64,000 nucleotides of DNA from the NCBI RefSeq assembly GCF_902459705.1, contig NZ_CABPRU010000001.1, positions 496,001 to 560,000 on the forward strand, written 5' to 3'. The notes under the pieces were generated by a model, which was not told the DNA's origin, did not search any database, and saw nothing but the letters and a program-made list of their open reading frames with translations. Of the stretch, positions 40,934 through 49,200 are shown in pieces (within the stretch, counting starts at the first letter, position 1; each line of letters opens with the position of its first letter). This DNA comes from Pandoraea terrigena (GTDB lineage Bacteria; Pseudomonadota; Gammaproteobacteria; Burkholderiales; Burkholderiaceae). Both the position numbers and the translations under genes were made by a program.

Positions 40934-42223
40934 ATGATTTCAGGCGAACGTACCGGCCTCGTCCTGATGGGCGGTGGGGCACGCGCAGGATATCAGGTGG
41001 GCGTGCTCGCGGCGATTGCCGCGATCCAACGTGAAGTCCTGCCGTCGCGGCGCGCGATCCCGTTTCCCATTGTTTGCGGCACCTCCGCTGGCGCGATCAA
41101 CGCGGCGGCACTCGCTTCGCACGCCGACGATTTCCAGCACGCGGTCAGGAAGCTCGATGCGGTGTGGCGTCAATTCCATGCCGGTCAGGTGTTCCGCGCG
41201 GACTCGCTGGGGATGGCGGGCACCGGAGCGCGCTGGCTGGCGGCGCTTTCGCTGGGCTGGGCGCTGCGTCGCTCACCGCGCTCGCTGTTCGACTGGTCGC
41301 CGCTGGGGGACATGTTGCGCAGCGCAATCCGTCTCGACCGTTTGCCCGACGTGTTCGCGTCAGGCGCGCTCGCGGCCTTGTCGGTGACGGCGCTCTCGTA
41401 CTCGTCGGGCAAGCACGTCACCTTCTATCAGAGCGCCGAGCCGATCCAGGCCTGGAAGCGTTCGCTGCGTCTGGCGCGCGCGGTGCCCCTGAGCGTCGAG
41501 CATTTGCTGGCGTCGAGTGCGATCCCGTTTCTCTTTCCCGCGATCGAACTCGATCTCGACGGGCAGTCGGAGTATTTCGGTGACGGATCGATGCGCCAGA
41601 TTGCACCGCTCAGTCCGCCGATCCATCTGGGCGCCACCCGCATCCTTATCATTGGCGCGGCGCACGGGCAGTACGGACTCGACAGCAGCGGCGAGCGCAT
41701 CGGCGGGTACCCCAGTCTTGCGCAGATCGGCGGGCAGGCGCTCGCGAGCGTGTTCATCGATGGCCTGTCGGCGGATCTGGAGCGTCTTCAACACATCAAC
41801 AACGTGCTGCGGCACGTGCCCGAAGCACAACGCGAGTCCAGTGGCTGGCGGCCCATCGAGACACTTTTGATCTCGCCAAGCCAGCGCATCGAGCCGATTG
41901 CCGCACGTCATCTGCAACAGTTGCCGCGGGCCGTCCGAACGATCCTCGGCGCGATCGGCGCAGACGAAGCGCGCGGTGCCGCCTTCGCCAGCTATCTGCT
42001 GTTCGAGTCGTCATACACGCAGGAGCTTATCGCGCTGGGTGAGGCCGACGCCTACGCGCAGCGCGACGCGATCGCCGCATGGCTCGTCGCGGAAGCCGAT
42101 GGCACCAGCCCACTCAATCGTGTCGAGGCCGGGGCGGTCGGGGGCGTTGGATTGCCGGCGAATTCGACGCTATCGGCGGAGTCGTCCGCCGCCGTGGCGG
42201 ATACTGGCAAGCCGGCCGCATGA
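40934..42223 (+). CDS. Patatin-like phospholipase
   Basis: A 429-residue patatin-fold serine hydrolase. The oxyanion loop GGGARAGYQ (13-21), the nucleophile Ser51 in GTSAG and the Asp217-Gly218 dyad (FGDGSM) are all present, so it should be active. No signal peptide is seen; it would act inside the cell on phospholipid or other acyl esters. GGAGGAGG precedes the ATG. It follows phaM directly, which raises the question of a link to PHB granules. Confidence 0.9.
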   Translation: MISGERTGLVLMGGGARAGYQVGVLAAIAAIQREVLPSRRAIPFPIVCGTSAGAINAAALASHADDFQHAVRKLDAVWRQFHAGQVFRADSLGMAGTGARWLAALSLGWALRRSPRSLFDWSPLGDMLRSAIRLDRLPDVFASGALAALSVTALSYSSGKHVTFYQSAEPIQAWKRSLRLARAVPLSVEHLLASSAIPFLFPAIELDLDGQSEYFGDGSMRQIAPLSPPIHLGATRILIIGAAHGQYGLDSSGERIGGYPSLAQIGGQALASVFIDGLSADLERLQHINNVLRHVPEAQRESSGWRPIETLLISPSQRIEPIAARHLQQLPRAVRTILGAIGADEARGAAFASYLLFESSYTQELIALGEADAYAQRDAIAAWLVAEADGTSPLNRVEAGAVGGVGLPANSTLSAESSAAVADTGKPAA

Positions 42224-42249
42224 GTTGTTGTCCTCACTGATCCCGCCCT

Positions 42250-43092
42250 ATGTCGAAATCCACTGTTGCGTGTCCGTACCCGTCGACGTTCTGGCGCGAT
42301 CCGGCGCTGCCGTTTCTCGAAGCGCGAGAGGTGCGCGATGGGCGTCGCGTCTGCTACGCGTTGCACAGCCATGAGACGTTTTCCATCGGCGCCGTGACGG
42401 GAGGGCGCAGTACCTATCGGAATGGCCGGGCACACGAGACGGTGGGCCGCGGCAGCGTTGTCGTGATGAACCCTGACGCGGTGCATGCTTGCAATCCCAT
42501 TGACGACGAGGCGTGGGCCTATCGGATGCTGTTCGTCGACACGGCGTGGTTGCGCGAAACGCAGCGAGAACTGGGTTTCGGGCATGGACAGGATCTGCAT
42601 TTGTTCGACCCGATGTCCGCTGACGATCCGGTGTTGTACCAGGGGCTTAACCGGCTCTACGACGTTTGCACCGACGCGACGCGCGACCGGCTTGAGCGCG
42701 AGAGCGTGGTGCAGCAGTTTTTCATCGACGTGCATGAGCGGTTGAACCCTGCGCCGCAACCGATGCGGGACGACTCGCACAAGCTGCGCCGCGCCGCCGA
42801 CTTCATCCGTGCGCACTGCCGAGAGGCGCTGACGCTTGCGCAGATTTGCGCGGCGGCGGGCCTGTCGGCGTCTTATCTGACACGCGTCTTTCGAGAGCAA
42901 TACGGACTTACGCCGCACGCCTTTCTCATGAACCAGCGGATTCAATATGCGCGGCGCCGACTGCGTCGTGGACATGCCATTGCCGAGGTGGCGCTCGATG
43001 CGGGCTTCGCGGACCAGGCGCATTTCCAACGCGCCTTCAAGCAACGCCTCGCCACGACGCCGGGGCATTACCGGGAGCCGCGCGCCGCGTGA
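42250..43092 (+). CDS. AraC-family regulator with cupin-type sensor domain
   Basis: A 280-residue regulator. The N-terminal cupin-like effector domain (LHSHETFSIGAVTGGRSTYR to VVMNPDAVHACNP) is followed by a C-terminal double helix-turn-helix (LTLAQICAAAGLSASYLTRVFREQYG and HAIAEVALDAGFADQAHFQRAFK). It converges on the LysE-type exporter 27 bases away, a frequent pairing in which the regulator controls the exporter. The effector is unknown, perhaps an amino acid. Confidence 0.9.
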   Translation: MSKSTVACPYPSTFWRDPALPFLEAREVRDGRRVCYALHSHETFSIGAVTGGRSTYRNGRAHETVGRGSVVVMNPDAVHACNPIDDEAWAYRMLFVDTAWLRETQRELGFGHGQDLHLFDPMSADDPVLYQGLNRLYDVCTDATRDRLERESVVQQFFIDVHERLNPAPQPMRDDSHKLRRAADFIRAHCREALTLAQICAAAGLSASYLTRVFREQYGLTPHAFLMNQRIQYARRRLRRGHAIAEVALDAGFADQAHFQRAFKQRLATTPGHYREPRAA

Positions 43093-43119
43093 TTCGACGC
43101 CGCGAAAGCACGCGTTTCC

Positions 43120-43707
43120 TTAGCCAGTCGCGACAAGATACACGGCACTTCCCGCCAACAGCGCAGCCATCGCACAGTTCAGACGCCGCACGCGCCGCGC
43201 GTCGCGCATGCGATGACGCAACATCGCGCCCGCGGCGGCCCAGCATCCCACCGAGCACCAGCAAACGACAAAGTAGATCGCCGCGAATTGCCAGATGCGC
43301 GCGGGATCACCTGCCGTGTATGCGCCCATTCCGGCCAGCGCCGCGAGCCAGGCTTTCGGATTGAGCCACTGCATGACGGCGCCTTTCGATATTGTCGGGC
43401 CACGTTGCGTGTCGGCGTCGTTCAACTCGCCGTTATCGATCGCCAGTTTGTAGGCCATATAAAGCAGGAACGCTACGCCGAACCACTGAATCGCGTGCAT
43501 CAGGACGGGCATCCGGTGCAGTAACTCGTGCACGCCGAAGCCGATCGCAACGAGCAACGCGACGAAGCCCACCGTCGCACCTGTCACGTGACGCAGGCTC
43601 GGTCCGAGGCCATAGCGCGCGCCCGAGCCCAGCGCCACGACATTGACCGGACCCGGCGTGATCGAAGCGGCCAGCGCGAACGCCGCCATTGAATAGAAAA
43701 GTGTCAT
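43120..43707 (-). CDS. LysE/RhtB-family exporter
   Basis: A 195-residue inner-membrane protein with about six transmembrane helices. ASITPGPVNVVALGSGARYG and GAVMQWLNPKAW are LysE/RhtB signatures. Members export amino acids or related metabolites. ATG 43707 has GAGGG seven bases ahead, which rules out a reading 47 codons longer. Its 3' end faces the AraC gene, with no terminator visible in the 27-base gap. Confidence 0.88.
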   Translation of the reverse strand: MTLFYSMAAFALAASITPGPVNVVALGSGARYGLGPSLRHVTGATVGFVALLVAIGFGVHELLHRMPVLMHAIQWFGVAFLLYMAYKLAIDNGELNDADTQRGPTISKGAVMQWLNPKAWLAALAGMGAYTAGDPARIWQFAAIYFVVCWCSVGCWAAAGAMLRHRMRDARRVRRLNCAMAALLAGSAVYLVATG

Positions 43708-43820
43708 CGGATCCCTCGATACTGAAGAAAGCGGGTGAAGCGAGGTTCCGAATGTAGGCGGCGGCGGACGCCGTGTATTGAAGAAAACTGCCCTTTGGCA
43801 AATGGCCGTGTGCCGACGTC

Positions 43821-44309
43821 TCAACGAAACAGTCGATGGCGTAGCCAACGCAATAAACGTCCAAAGACGGGGAGCTTGACGTAGATATCTTCAGTGGCGT
43901 CCCAATAGTCGCGCTGATAGGCCACGCGTCCGTCCACAGCGAGACGCAGGTGCGACGCGCCATGAATGACCTGTTCGTCGTCGAGCCACCGTTTGGTATG
44001 GAAATGCAGATTCCACACCAGCAGCGCCTGATTGTGTTGCAGCAGCGTGGCGGTGATTTCGATGTGAGGCACCTCGACGCGCTCGAACAGACGTGTGAGC
44101 AGGCCGGCAACTTCGGCCGCGCTGCGTACCTCGTGCAGCGGCGTCTTGAGATAAACGTTGGGCACGTAGAACTCGCCGAGATTTCCGACGCTCTGGCGGG
44201 TGAGGGTCTCGAAATAGCGCGTCAGGCGCGTGAGCGCCGCAGCATGATCGATATCCATTGGCACGCTCGCGTGGGCGCCGTGACAGCGCGATTCGATGAA
44301 CCCGTCCAT
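43821..44309 (-). CDS. NTF2/SnoaL-like protein
   Basis: A 162-residue protein with the cone-shaped NTF2-like fold suggested by RYFETLTRQSVGNLGEFYVPNVYLKTPL and LLVWNLHFHTKRW...VIHGASHLRLA. These proteins are enzymes or ligand-binding partners of many kinds; no catalytic residue can be named. The start may be ATG 44309 or the in-frame ATG at 44258, which would drop a 17-residue unconserved tail. It lies 113 bases before the exporter gene on the same strand. Confidence 0.75.
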   Translation of the reverse strand: MDGFIESRCHGAHASVPMDIDHAAALTRLTRYFETLTRQSVGNLGEFYVPNVYLKTPLHEVRSAAEVAGLLTRLFERVEVPHIEITATLLQHNQALLVWNLHFHTKRWLDDEQVIHGASHLRLAVDGRVAYQRDYWDATEDIYVKLPVFGRLLRWLRHRLFR

Positions 44310-44459
44310 GCGCGGGGCGGGGCCGGTCTCACCCGTCCCGAACGCGCGTCGCCGGGATCGGCTTTCCTCAATTTACCGCGGCAACGCGTCCGTGCCCCGT
44401 GATGTTGCTGCACGCGTGGCGTCGATGAGACACGTCAGCGGCCTCTGCCGCGCGCTCGC

Positions 44460-45020
44460 TCAGCGCGCGTCGCTGAGCAATTCGGCGCGAAGGTCGGGGG
44501 CACTGGTGCGCGGATCCAGCCATATCGCGAAAAAAGCGCGACCGAAGGCGTCGCCCGCAATCTGGCCGATGGGTTTGCCGTCCGAGAAGAAGCGTGTGCC
44601 GTCGCCGGGTCGGAAGACGCCGGTCAAGTGTTGTCCCGCCGTGACGTCAGGCAGGATGCGCGCCAGCGCCTCGGCCCAGTGCTGGCGTTGCGTGTCGGTC
44701 GCCACTTGGAGCTTGGTCATCTCGATCAGGCTTCGCTGCACCAGCGTGTGCGACGTGAAACTGCGCGCGTAACGCAGATCCAGCACCAGGGGGTGTGTAC
44801 TCCAGTTGGCGCTGACGCGCTCGGCGCCGGAGAAGAGTTCCGCGTCGTAAAGATGAAAGCCCAGGCGTGTAAAGGAGCCGTGGCCGACCAGATGGGCGGC
44901 GGGGATTTCCTGCGACGCCAGTTGCCCCGCGTCGAACGCCAGGGCGCCGGGGGCCATTGCCACCGTCGCCAGAAAGCAGACGGTGCGTAGCCATTTGGCA
45001 AGTTCGGGACGAGTTGCCAT
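44460..45020 (-). CDS. Periplasmic chalcone-isomerase-like protein
   Basis: A 186-residue secreted protein. The signal peptide spans about 1-28 (TVCFLATVAMAPGALAF), followed by a chalcone-isomerase-like domain of the bacterial type: GHGSFTRLGFHLYDAELFSG, VLDLRYARSFTSHTLVQRSLIEM, PGDGTRFFSDGKPIGQI and FAIWLDPRTSAPDLRAELL. In bacteria these are not flavonoid enzymes; they probably bind fatty-acid-like ligands. ATG 45020 follows AAGGAG. It faces a 715-base gap rich in palindromes. Confidence 0.83.
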   Translation of the reverse strand: MATRPELAKWLRTVCFLATVAMAPGALAFDAGQLASQEIPAAHLVGHGSFTRLGFHLYDAELFSGAERVSANWSTHPLVLDLRYARSFTSHTLVQRSLIEMTKLQVATDTQRQHWAEALARILPDVTAGQHLTGVFRPGDGTRFFSDGKPIGQIAGDAFGRAFFAIWLDPRTSAPDLRAELLSDAR

Positions 45021-45329
45021 GCTCGGCTCCTTATCAGGCAAGGATTCAGTCGAGTTGGTAGGCCCGTTGGCAGCACATGGCTCGTTCTGCCGATGCGCCG
45101 GCCGATACAACATGTTGCGTATTTGCGACTGAGAACTATCCTCAAAGCGCGGCGCAAAGAAAGAAACCGATTGCGGCGGCAGGGATGGGTTCGGGAACCC
45201 GGTCACCCGTACGGAACGATTGATTTCAGCGTAGACCATCGGACGCCCCTCGCGCAGGTCCGTGGCACAAGGGCAAACCCTGATGCGCTGCCCTGATAGC
45301 CGCATTCGCGGGCCCGGATGTCCATGACG

Positions 45330-45343
45330 GCCAACCGGTTGGC
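45330..45343. promoter_or_regulatory. 14-bp perfect palindrome, operator-like
   Basis: GCCAACCGGTTGGC is a perfect 14-base palindrome in the non-coding gap. It could be the binding site of a dimeric regulator. No T-tract follows. Confidence 0.4.
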
Positions 45344-45418
45344 AGCGCACCGGCGCTTGCCGCCGATGGCGGTTCGCAAAGCTTGCCGCTCGTCGAGCTT
45401 AGGCGCTTTACATGACAA

Positions 45419-45434
45419 TTTGACCGCCGTCAAA
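45419..45434. promoter_or_regulatory. Inverted repeat TTTGAC-N4-GTCAAA, operator-like
   Basis: Six-base arms around CGCC in an AT-rich setting. The arms also supply TTGACC and TTGACG, which could be -35 elements on either strand, but I find no matching -10 of quality. Confidence 0.4.
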
Positions 45435-45491
45435 ATTACGACGCATTACCGTCACATGAGGGGCGACGTTGGCGGCTTTAAACGGCTTTTA

Positions 45492-45500
45492 TGTTATGAT
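45492..45500 (+). promoter_or_regulatory. Extended -10 element upstream of the ferritin-like gene
   Basis: TGTTATGAT fits the extended -10 pattern TGNTATAAT with one mismatch. No -35 is needed for this type and none is seen. The transcript would carry a leader of about 230 bases before the ATG at 45736. Confidence 0.4.
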
Positions 45501-45735
45501 TCAAGAGTTTGCCCATATTTTAGTAGGCTCGCTCTAAGCCATATCGCCAGGATGCGGCCAGATTACAGGCGTTAATTCGTCGTCCTTCAGCGACGGCAGG
45601 GTTCAAGACGTGAAGTCGGACGGCGGGGGCCGCCCACGACGCGCTCACCGTTTTGTCTGTCGAAATTCGGCGTAAACTTTCACAATACTATCTTGAGTCC
45701 TGGTGTAAGGTCTCGCGACCTTGGGGGTAATTGAA

Positions 45736-46611
45736 ATGAACGAAATGCTGTATCCCGAACTGTACAAGTCGTTGGAGGCAGTGCGTTGGAACATGGAGAA
45801 GGACATTCCTTGGGACAAGTTCGACGCAAGCCAGCTCTCCGACGATCAGGCGCGCACCATCAAGATGAATGCCATCACGGAATGGGCGGCCCTGCCGGCC
45901 ACCGAAATGTTCTTGCGCGACAACCGTGACGACAGCGACTTCTCCGCGTTCATGAGTGTGTGGTTCTTCGAGGAGCAGAAGCACTCGCTGGTGCTCATGG
46001 AATACCTGCGCCGTTTCCGCCCGGATCTCGTGCCGACCGAAGCGGAACTGCACGCCGTGCGCTTCCCGTTCGATCCGGCCCCGCCGCTCGAGACGCTGAT
46101 GCTGCACTTCTGCGGCGAAATCCGCCTGAATCACTGGTATCGCCGTGCGGCCGAATGGCACACCGAGCCGGTCATCAAGGCCATCTACGAAATCATCTCG
46201 CGCGACGAAGCGCGTCATGGCGGTGCTTACCTGCGCTATATGAAGAAGGCGCTGACGAGCTTCGGTGATAACGCGCGTGCCGCGTTCGCGAAGATCGGCG
46301 TGCTGATGGCGTCCGCGCGTCGCACTGAAAAGCCACTGCACCCGACCAACCTGCACGTGAACAAGGACCTGTTCCCGAACGACACGGTGCAATCGCGTTT
46401 GCCGGAACCGGAGTGGCTCGAACACTGGCTCGACGAGCAAATCAAGTTCGACGACAGTTGGGAGAAGAAGGTCGTCGAGCGCATTCTGCACAACATGTCG
46501 CTGCTGTTCGAACACACGTTCGCGACGGCGCAGGACCTGAACCGCTACCGCAAGGAAATCACCAGCCGTCTGGCGGCGGTGGCGGCACCGGCCGTTGCCA
46601 CGGCATCGTAA
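45736..46611 (+). CDS. Ferritin-fold di-iron protein, acyl-ACP-desaturase-like
   Basis: A 291-residue helical protein with two carboxylate/histidine pairs, EEQKH (Glu80, His83) and DEARH (Glu158, His161), plus Glu49/Glu57 and Glu128 as further candidate ligands. The ExxH pairs are those of soluble di-iron proteins; EE-x2-H / DE-x2-H resembles acyl-ACP desaturases and related ferritin-like oxygenases. It may oxidise a lipid or handle iron. ATG 45736 is preferred over a TTG five codons earlier. It is followed by a strong terminator and then hldC. Confidence 0.8.
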   Translation: MNEMLYPELYKSLEAVRWNMEKDIPWDKFDASQLSDDQARTIKMNAITEWAALPATEMFLRDNRDDSDFSAFMSVWFFEEQKHSLVLMEYLRRFRPDLVPTEAELHAVRFPFDPAPPLETLMLHFCGEIRLNHWYRRAAEWHTEPVIKAIYEIISRDEARHGGAYLRYMKKALTSFGDNARAAFAKIGVLMASARRTEKPLHPTNLHVNKDLFPNDTVQSRLPEPEWLEHWLDEQIKFDDSWEKKVVERILHNMSLLFEHTFATAQDLNRYRKEITSRLAAVAAPAVATAS

Positions 46612-46642
46612 TCGCGCGATCGGCACCGACGGGTTTGACAGG

Positions 46643-46665
46643 AAAGGGGCTTCGGCCCCTTTTTT
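46643..46665 (+). terminator. Intrinsic terminator with TTCG loop
   Basis: GGGGC paired with GCCCC around a TTCG tetraloop, extended by A-T pairs, then six T. It lies 32 bases after the ferritin-like gene. Confidence 0.88.
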
Positions 46666-46717
46666 GTCGCCACTCACGCGGCGTGGGACAATAACGCGTC
46701 CACTTCGATCGATCGTC

Positions 46718-47221
46718 ATGTCCTCTTCCCAAGTCATTCCTCCGGCCGGTTTCGAGGCCAAGATTCTCTCGCGCGAGACCCTCGCGGCGCTGGCGCCGAC
46801 GCTGCCACGACCGCTGGTGTTCACGAACGGCGTGTTCGACATCCTGCATCGCGGCCATGTGACCTATCTTGCGCAGGCACGCGCACTTGGGGCGTGCCTC
46901 ATCGTCGGCGTGAACAGCGACGCGTCGGTGCGCACGCTCGGCAAAGGCGACGACCGGCCGATCAACAACGAAAACGACCGCGCGGCACTGCTCGCGGCGT
47001 TGCAAAGCGTCGACTATGTCGTGACGTTCGGCGAATCGACGCCTGAGGCACTGATTGCCGCCGTGCGTCCCGACATCCTCGTCAAAGGCGGCGACTACGA
47101 GATGGACAAGCTGCCGGAATCTGCGCTCGTGCGTGGCTGGGGCGGCAAGGCATTGGCCATTCCGTTCGAACATCAGCGCTCGACGACGTCGCTGCTCAAG
47201 AAAGTGCGTGCCCAATCATGA
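46718..47221 (+). CDS. rfaE2: D-glycero-beta-D-manno-heptose 1-phosphate adenylyltransferase
   Basis: A 167-residue nucleotidyltransferase equal to the C-terminal half of HldE. FTNGVFDILHRGHVTYL contains the HxGH motif (His44, His47). VGVNSDASVRTLGKGDDRP and ILVKGGDYEMDKL are further signatures, and EHQRSTTSLLKK is the usual C-terminus. It makes ADP-heptose precursor for the lipopolysaccharide core; the kinase half is encoded elsewhere. The ATG has no clear ribosome site. Its stop overlaps the asparaginase start by four bases. Confidence 0.94.
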   Translation: MSSSQVIPPAGFEAKILSRETLAALAPTLPRPLVFTNGVFDILHRGHVTYLAQARALGACLIVGVNSDASVRTLGKGDDRPINNENDRAALLAALQSVDYVVTFGESTPEALIAAVRPDILVKGGDYEMDKLPESALVRGWGGKALAIPFEHQRSTTSLLKKVRAQS

Positions 47222-48225
47222 ACCTGGCCCCGCTCGTTGAAGTCACGCGCGGCGCCATGGGCGTCGACACCGTCGAGTGTGTGCATTACGGCGCGGTGGC
47301 CGTGGTCGATGCGCAAGGGCGCCTGCGCTACGCCGCCGGCGATCCGTCGTTTCTGACGTTTTCGCGCTCCACGCTCAAGCCGTTTCAGGCGCTGCCGTTT
47401 GTCGAGGGCGACGGCGTTGCGCATTTCGGGCTGACACAACCGGAGCTGGCGCTGCTGTGTGCGAGCCACTCCGGCGAGACGTTCCACGTCGAGGGCGTGA
47501 GAAGCCTGCTGAGCAAAGCGGGTTGCGATGAACATCATTTGCAGTGCGGCTGCCACACGCCGACGTTTTATTCCGCCACCGGGAAGCGCGCGCCGGCGGA
47601 TCTGAAGCCGACGGCACTGCATCACAATTGTTCGGGCAAGCACGCGGGTTTCCTCGCGTATTGTGTGCAACATGGCCTACCGCTGGAGACCTATCTGGAT
47701 CCTGGCCATCCGCTACAACAGGCGATTCGCGCGCGCGTCGGCGACGTCGTCGGCCTGACGGGCGACGCGCTGGCGTTGGGCATTGACGGATGCTCGGCGC
47801 CGAACTACGCGTTGCCACTCGACAAGCTCGCTGCCGCATACGCCCGGCTCGCTGCGAGCGACGATGCCGCCCTCTCGACCTTGTTCGCCGCCATGACGCA
47901 GCAGCCGGAAATGGTGTCCGGCACGGCGCGCAACGATCTGGCGTTCATGCGCATGGCGCCCGGGGACTGGGTGGCCAAGATCGGCGCCGATGGCGTGCAG
48001 ACGATCGGCATTCGCTCCGCAGGCCTGGGCATTGCGATCAAAGTCGTCGATGGCAATATGCGTGCGCTGTATACCGCGGCGGTGGCCGTCCTCAAGGCGT
48101 TGGGGTTGGTCGAGTCGCCGGAGACGACCGGCCTGGCGCCGTGGGTGTCGCCCGCCATCAGAAATGCGCGGGGCATCCACACCGGGGTGGTGCGCTCCGT
48201 GGTGGCGTTGAAGCGCGTCGGCTGA
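47218..48225 (+). CDS. L-asparaginase, Rhizobium-type (asparaginase II family)
   Basis: A 335-residue protein of the Rhizobium etli asparaginase family, unrelated to E. coli AnsA/AnsB. FSRSTLKPFQALPF holds the Ser-x-x-Lys catalytic motif (Ser51, Lys54), and HHNCSGKHAGFLAYC and GIDGCSAPNYALPL contain the cysteines that bind zinc in structurally known members. It would hydrolyse asparagine to aspartate and ammonia in the cytosol. Translation is coupled to hldC by an ATGA overlap, an unusual partnership between envelope and nitrogen metabolism. Confidence 0.88.
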   Translation: MNLAPLVEVTRGAMGVDTVECVHYGAVAVVDAQGRLRYAAGDPSFLTFSRSTLKPFQALPFVEGDGVAHFGLTQPELALLCASHSGETFHVEGVRSLLSKAGCDEHHLQCGCHTPTFYSATGKRAPADLKPTALHHNCSGKHAGFLAYCVQHGLPLETYLDPGHPLQQAIRARVGDVVGLTGDALALGIDGCSAPNYALPLDKLAAAYARLAASDDAALSTLFAAMTQQPEMVSGTARNDLAFMRMAPGDWVAKIGADGVQTIGIRSAGLGIAIKVVDGNMRALYTAAVAVLKALGLVESPETTGLAPWVSPAIRNARGIHTGVVRSVVALKRVG

Positions 48226-48308
48226 ATCGGTTGAGCGCGACGCAGACCCGTTCAGCGCGGCGCGACCGGATCCAGTCCGACCCAATTCGACCCAACCGGA
48301 GTTAACCG

Positions 48309-49199
48309 TTACCCCGGCGCGCTACCGGCCGGCGCGGGGCAACTCCGCACCCACCGCGCAGACCACTGCTGTGTCACAACGCCGCGAATCTGGGCGGCGG
48401 CATTCGCGTTGATGCCGGCGATCCGGTAGACGATCCGGCTCTTTGCATTGGGCCTTTCGTTCAATTGCGGCGTGATGCCCCGCTTCTGCGCGGTGGCCAT
48501 CAGGCGCACCGCACGCGCCTCGTCGTTGAACAGCCCGAGTGAGACGACGAGCGTCGAGCCATCGCCGTTGAGCAGGAAATACTCCGTCACCCCTGCCGCG
48601 CGCAACCGCGCAACTTGTTTGTCGGCAGCCGCTTTGTTGGGCACCGGTTCGAGATGTACCCAGTACTGCTTGTCGAGCGCCACGGATTGAATGTCACCTT
48701 GCCCTGCGGGCAATGCCGCGAGCAACAGGCCGCGCGCTTGTTGAGCGTCGCTGGCGGTGAACGGGCCGACATCCAGGCAGAGGGACGCGACGGTCGCGGC
48801 GGCCTGCGAGGCTGCCGCATCGCCCGATACCGCGTTCGGTGTCGCGGTGGCGGCCGCCTGGTTTGCGGCCAGGGTCGTCAACGCCAATGCGGACGGCGCG
48901 GATGAGGAAGACAATGCGGACGTTCCGGACACCCCGGGGGAAGCCTCAACGCGCGAGGCTTGCGCATCGCGAACCCCGCCCGAGGCGGGGGTGGTGTCGG
49001 AAGCGGCGGCCGCAGGCGACTGACCGCTGATCGCTGCCCCCGTCAATCGAATGCGTTCCGGCTCGAGTTGCTTCTCGATGCGCGCCGGTTCGCGGCCGGT
49101 TGCCGGCAGCACATCGCGCCATTTCAGCCAGCCGAACTGAACGGCGGCGAGTGCTGCGTTCGCCGTGAGGAACATGACAAGCAACAGCGCACGCAGCAT
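48309..49199 (-). CDS. SPOR-domain protein in the birA-coaX operon
   Basis: A 296-residue membrane-anchored protein with an N-terminal hydrophobic segment (LRALLLVMFLTANAALAAV). A Ser/Ala/Thr-rich periplasmic linker and a C-terminal SPOR-like domain (CLDVGPFTASDAQQARGLLLA to LVVSLGLFNDEARAVRLMA) follow. It may bind septal peptidoglycan. I chose ATG 49199, which begins one base after the coaX stop and has AGGGGG nine bases ahead; a start ten codons earlier would overlap coaX. Its co-transcription with two cofactor genes is seen in Burkholderiales but unexplained. Confidence 0.8.
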   Translation of the reverse strand: MLRALLLVMFLTANAALAAVQFGWLKWRDVLPATGREPARIEKQLEPERIRLTGAAISGQSPAAAASDTTPASGGVRDAQASRVEASPGVSGTSALSSSSAPSALALTTLAANQAAATATPNAVSGDAAASQAAATVASLCLDVGPFTASDAQQARGLLLAALPAGQGDIQSVALDKQYWVHLEPVPNKAAADKQVARLRAAGVTEYFLLNGDGSTLVVSLGLFNDEARAVRLMATAQKRGITPQLNERPNAKSRIVYRIAGINANAAAQIRGVVTQQWSARWVRSCPAPAGSAPG

Positions 49200-49200
49200 C

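Larger units (their letters stand above)
45021..45735. other. Long intergenic region between divergent genes
   Basis: These 715 bases contain no gene I can support; an 85-codon reading at 45318-45575 has no family look or ribosome site. The region is unusually AT-rich from 45400 to 45700 and holds two palindromes and an extended -10 element, listed separately. It probably carries the promoters of the chalcone-isomerase-like and ferritin-like genes, each with a long leader. Confidence 0.5.

Noticed and set aside
45318-45575. 85-codon open frame in the long gap
   Set aside because: No ribosome site, mixed composition, crosses the palindromes and the -10 element; more likely non-coding.
45590-45620. 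GGTTCAA motif that resembles a tRNA T-loop
   Set aside because: No acceptor, D or anticodon stem can be built around it.
48231-48308. CGACCCAA repeats after the asparaginase gene
   Set aside because: Two imperfect copies; too short to be a repeat element.
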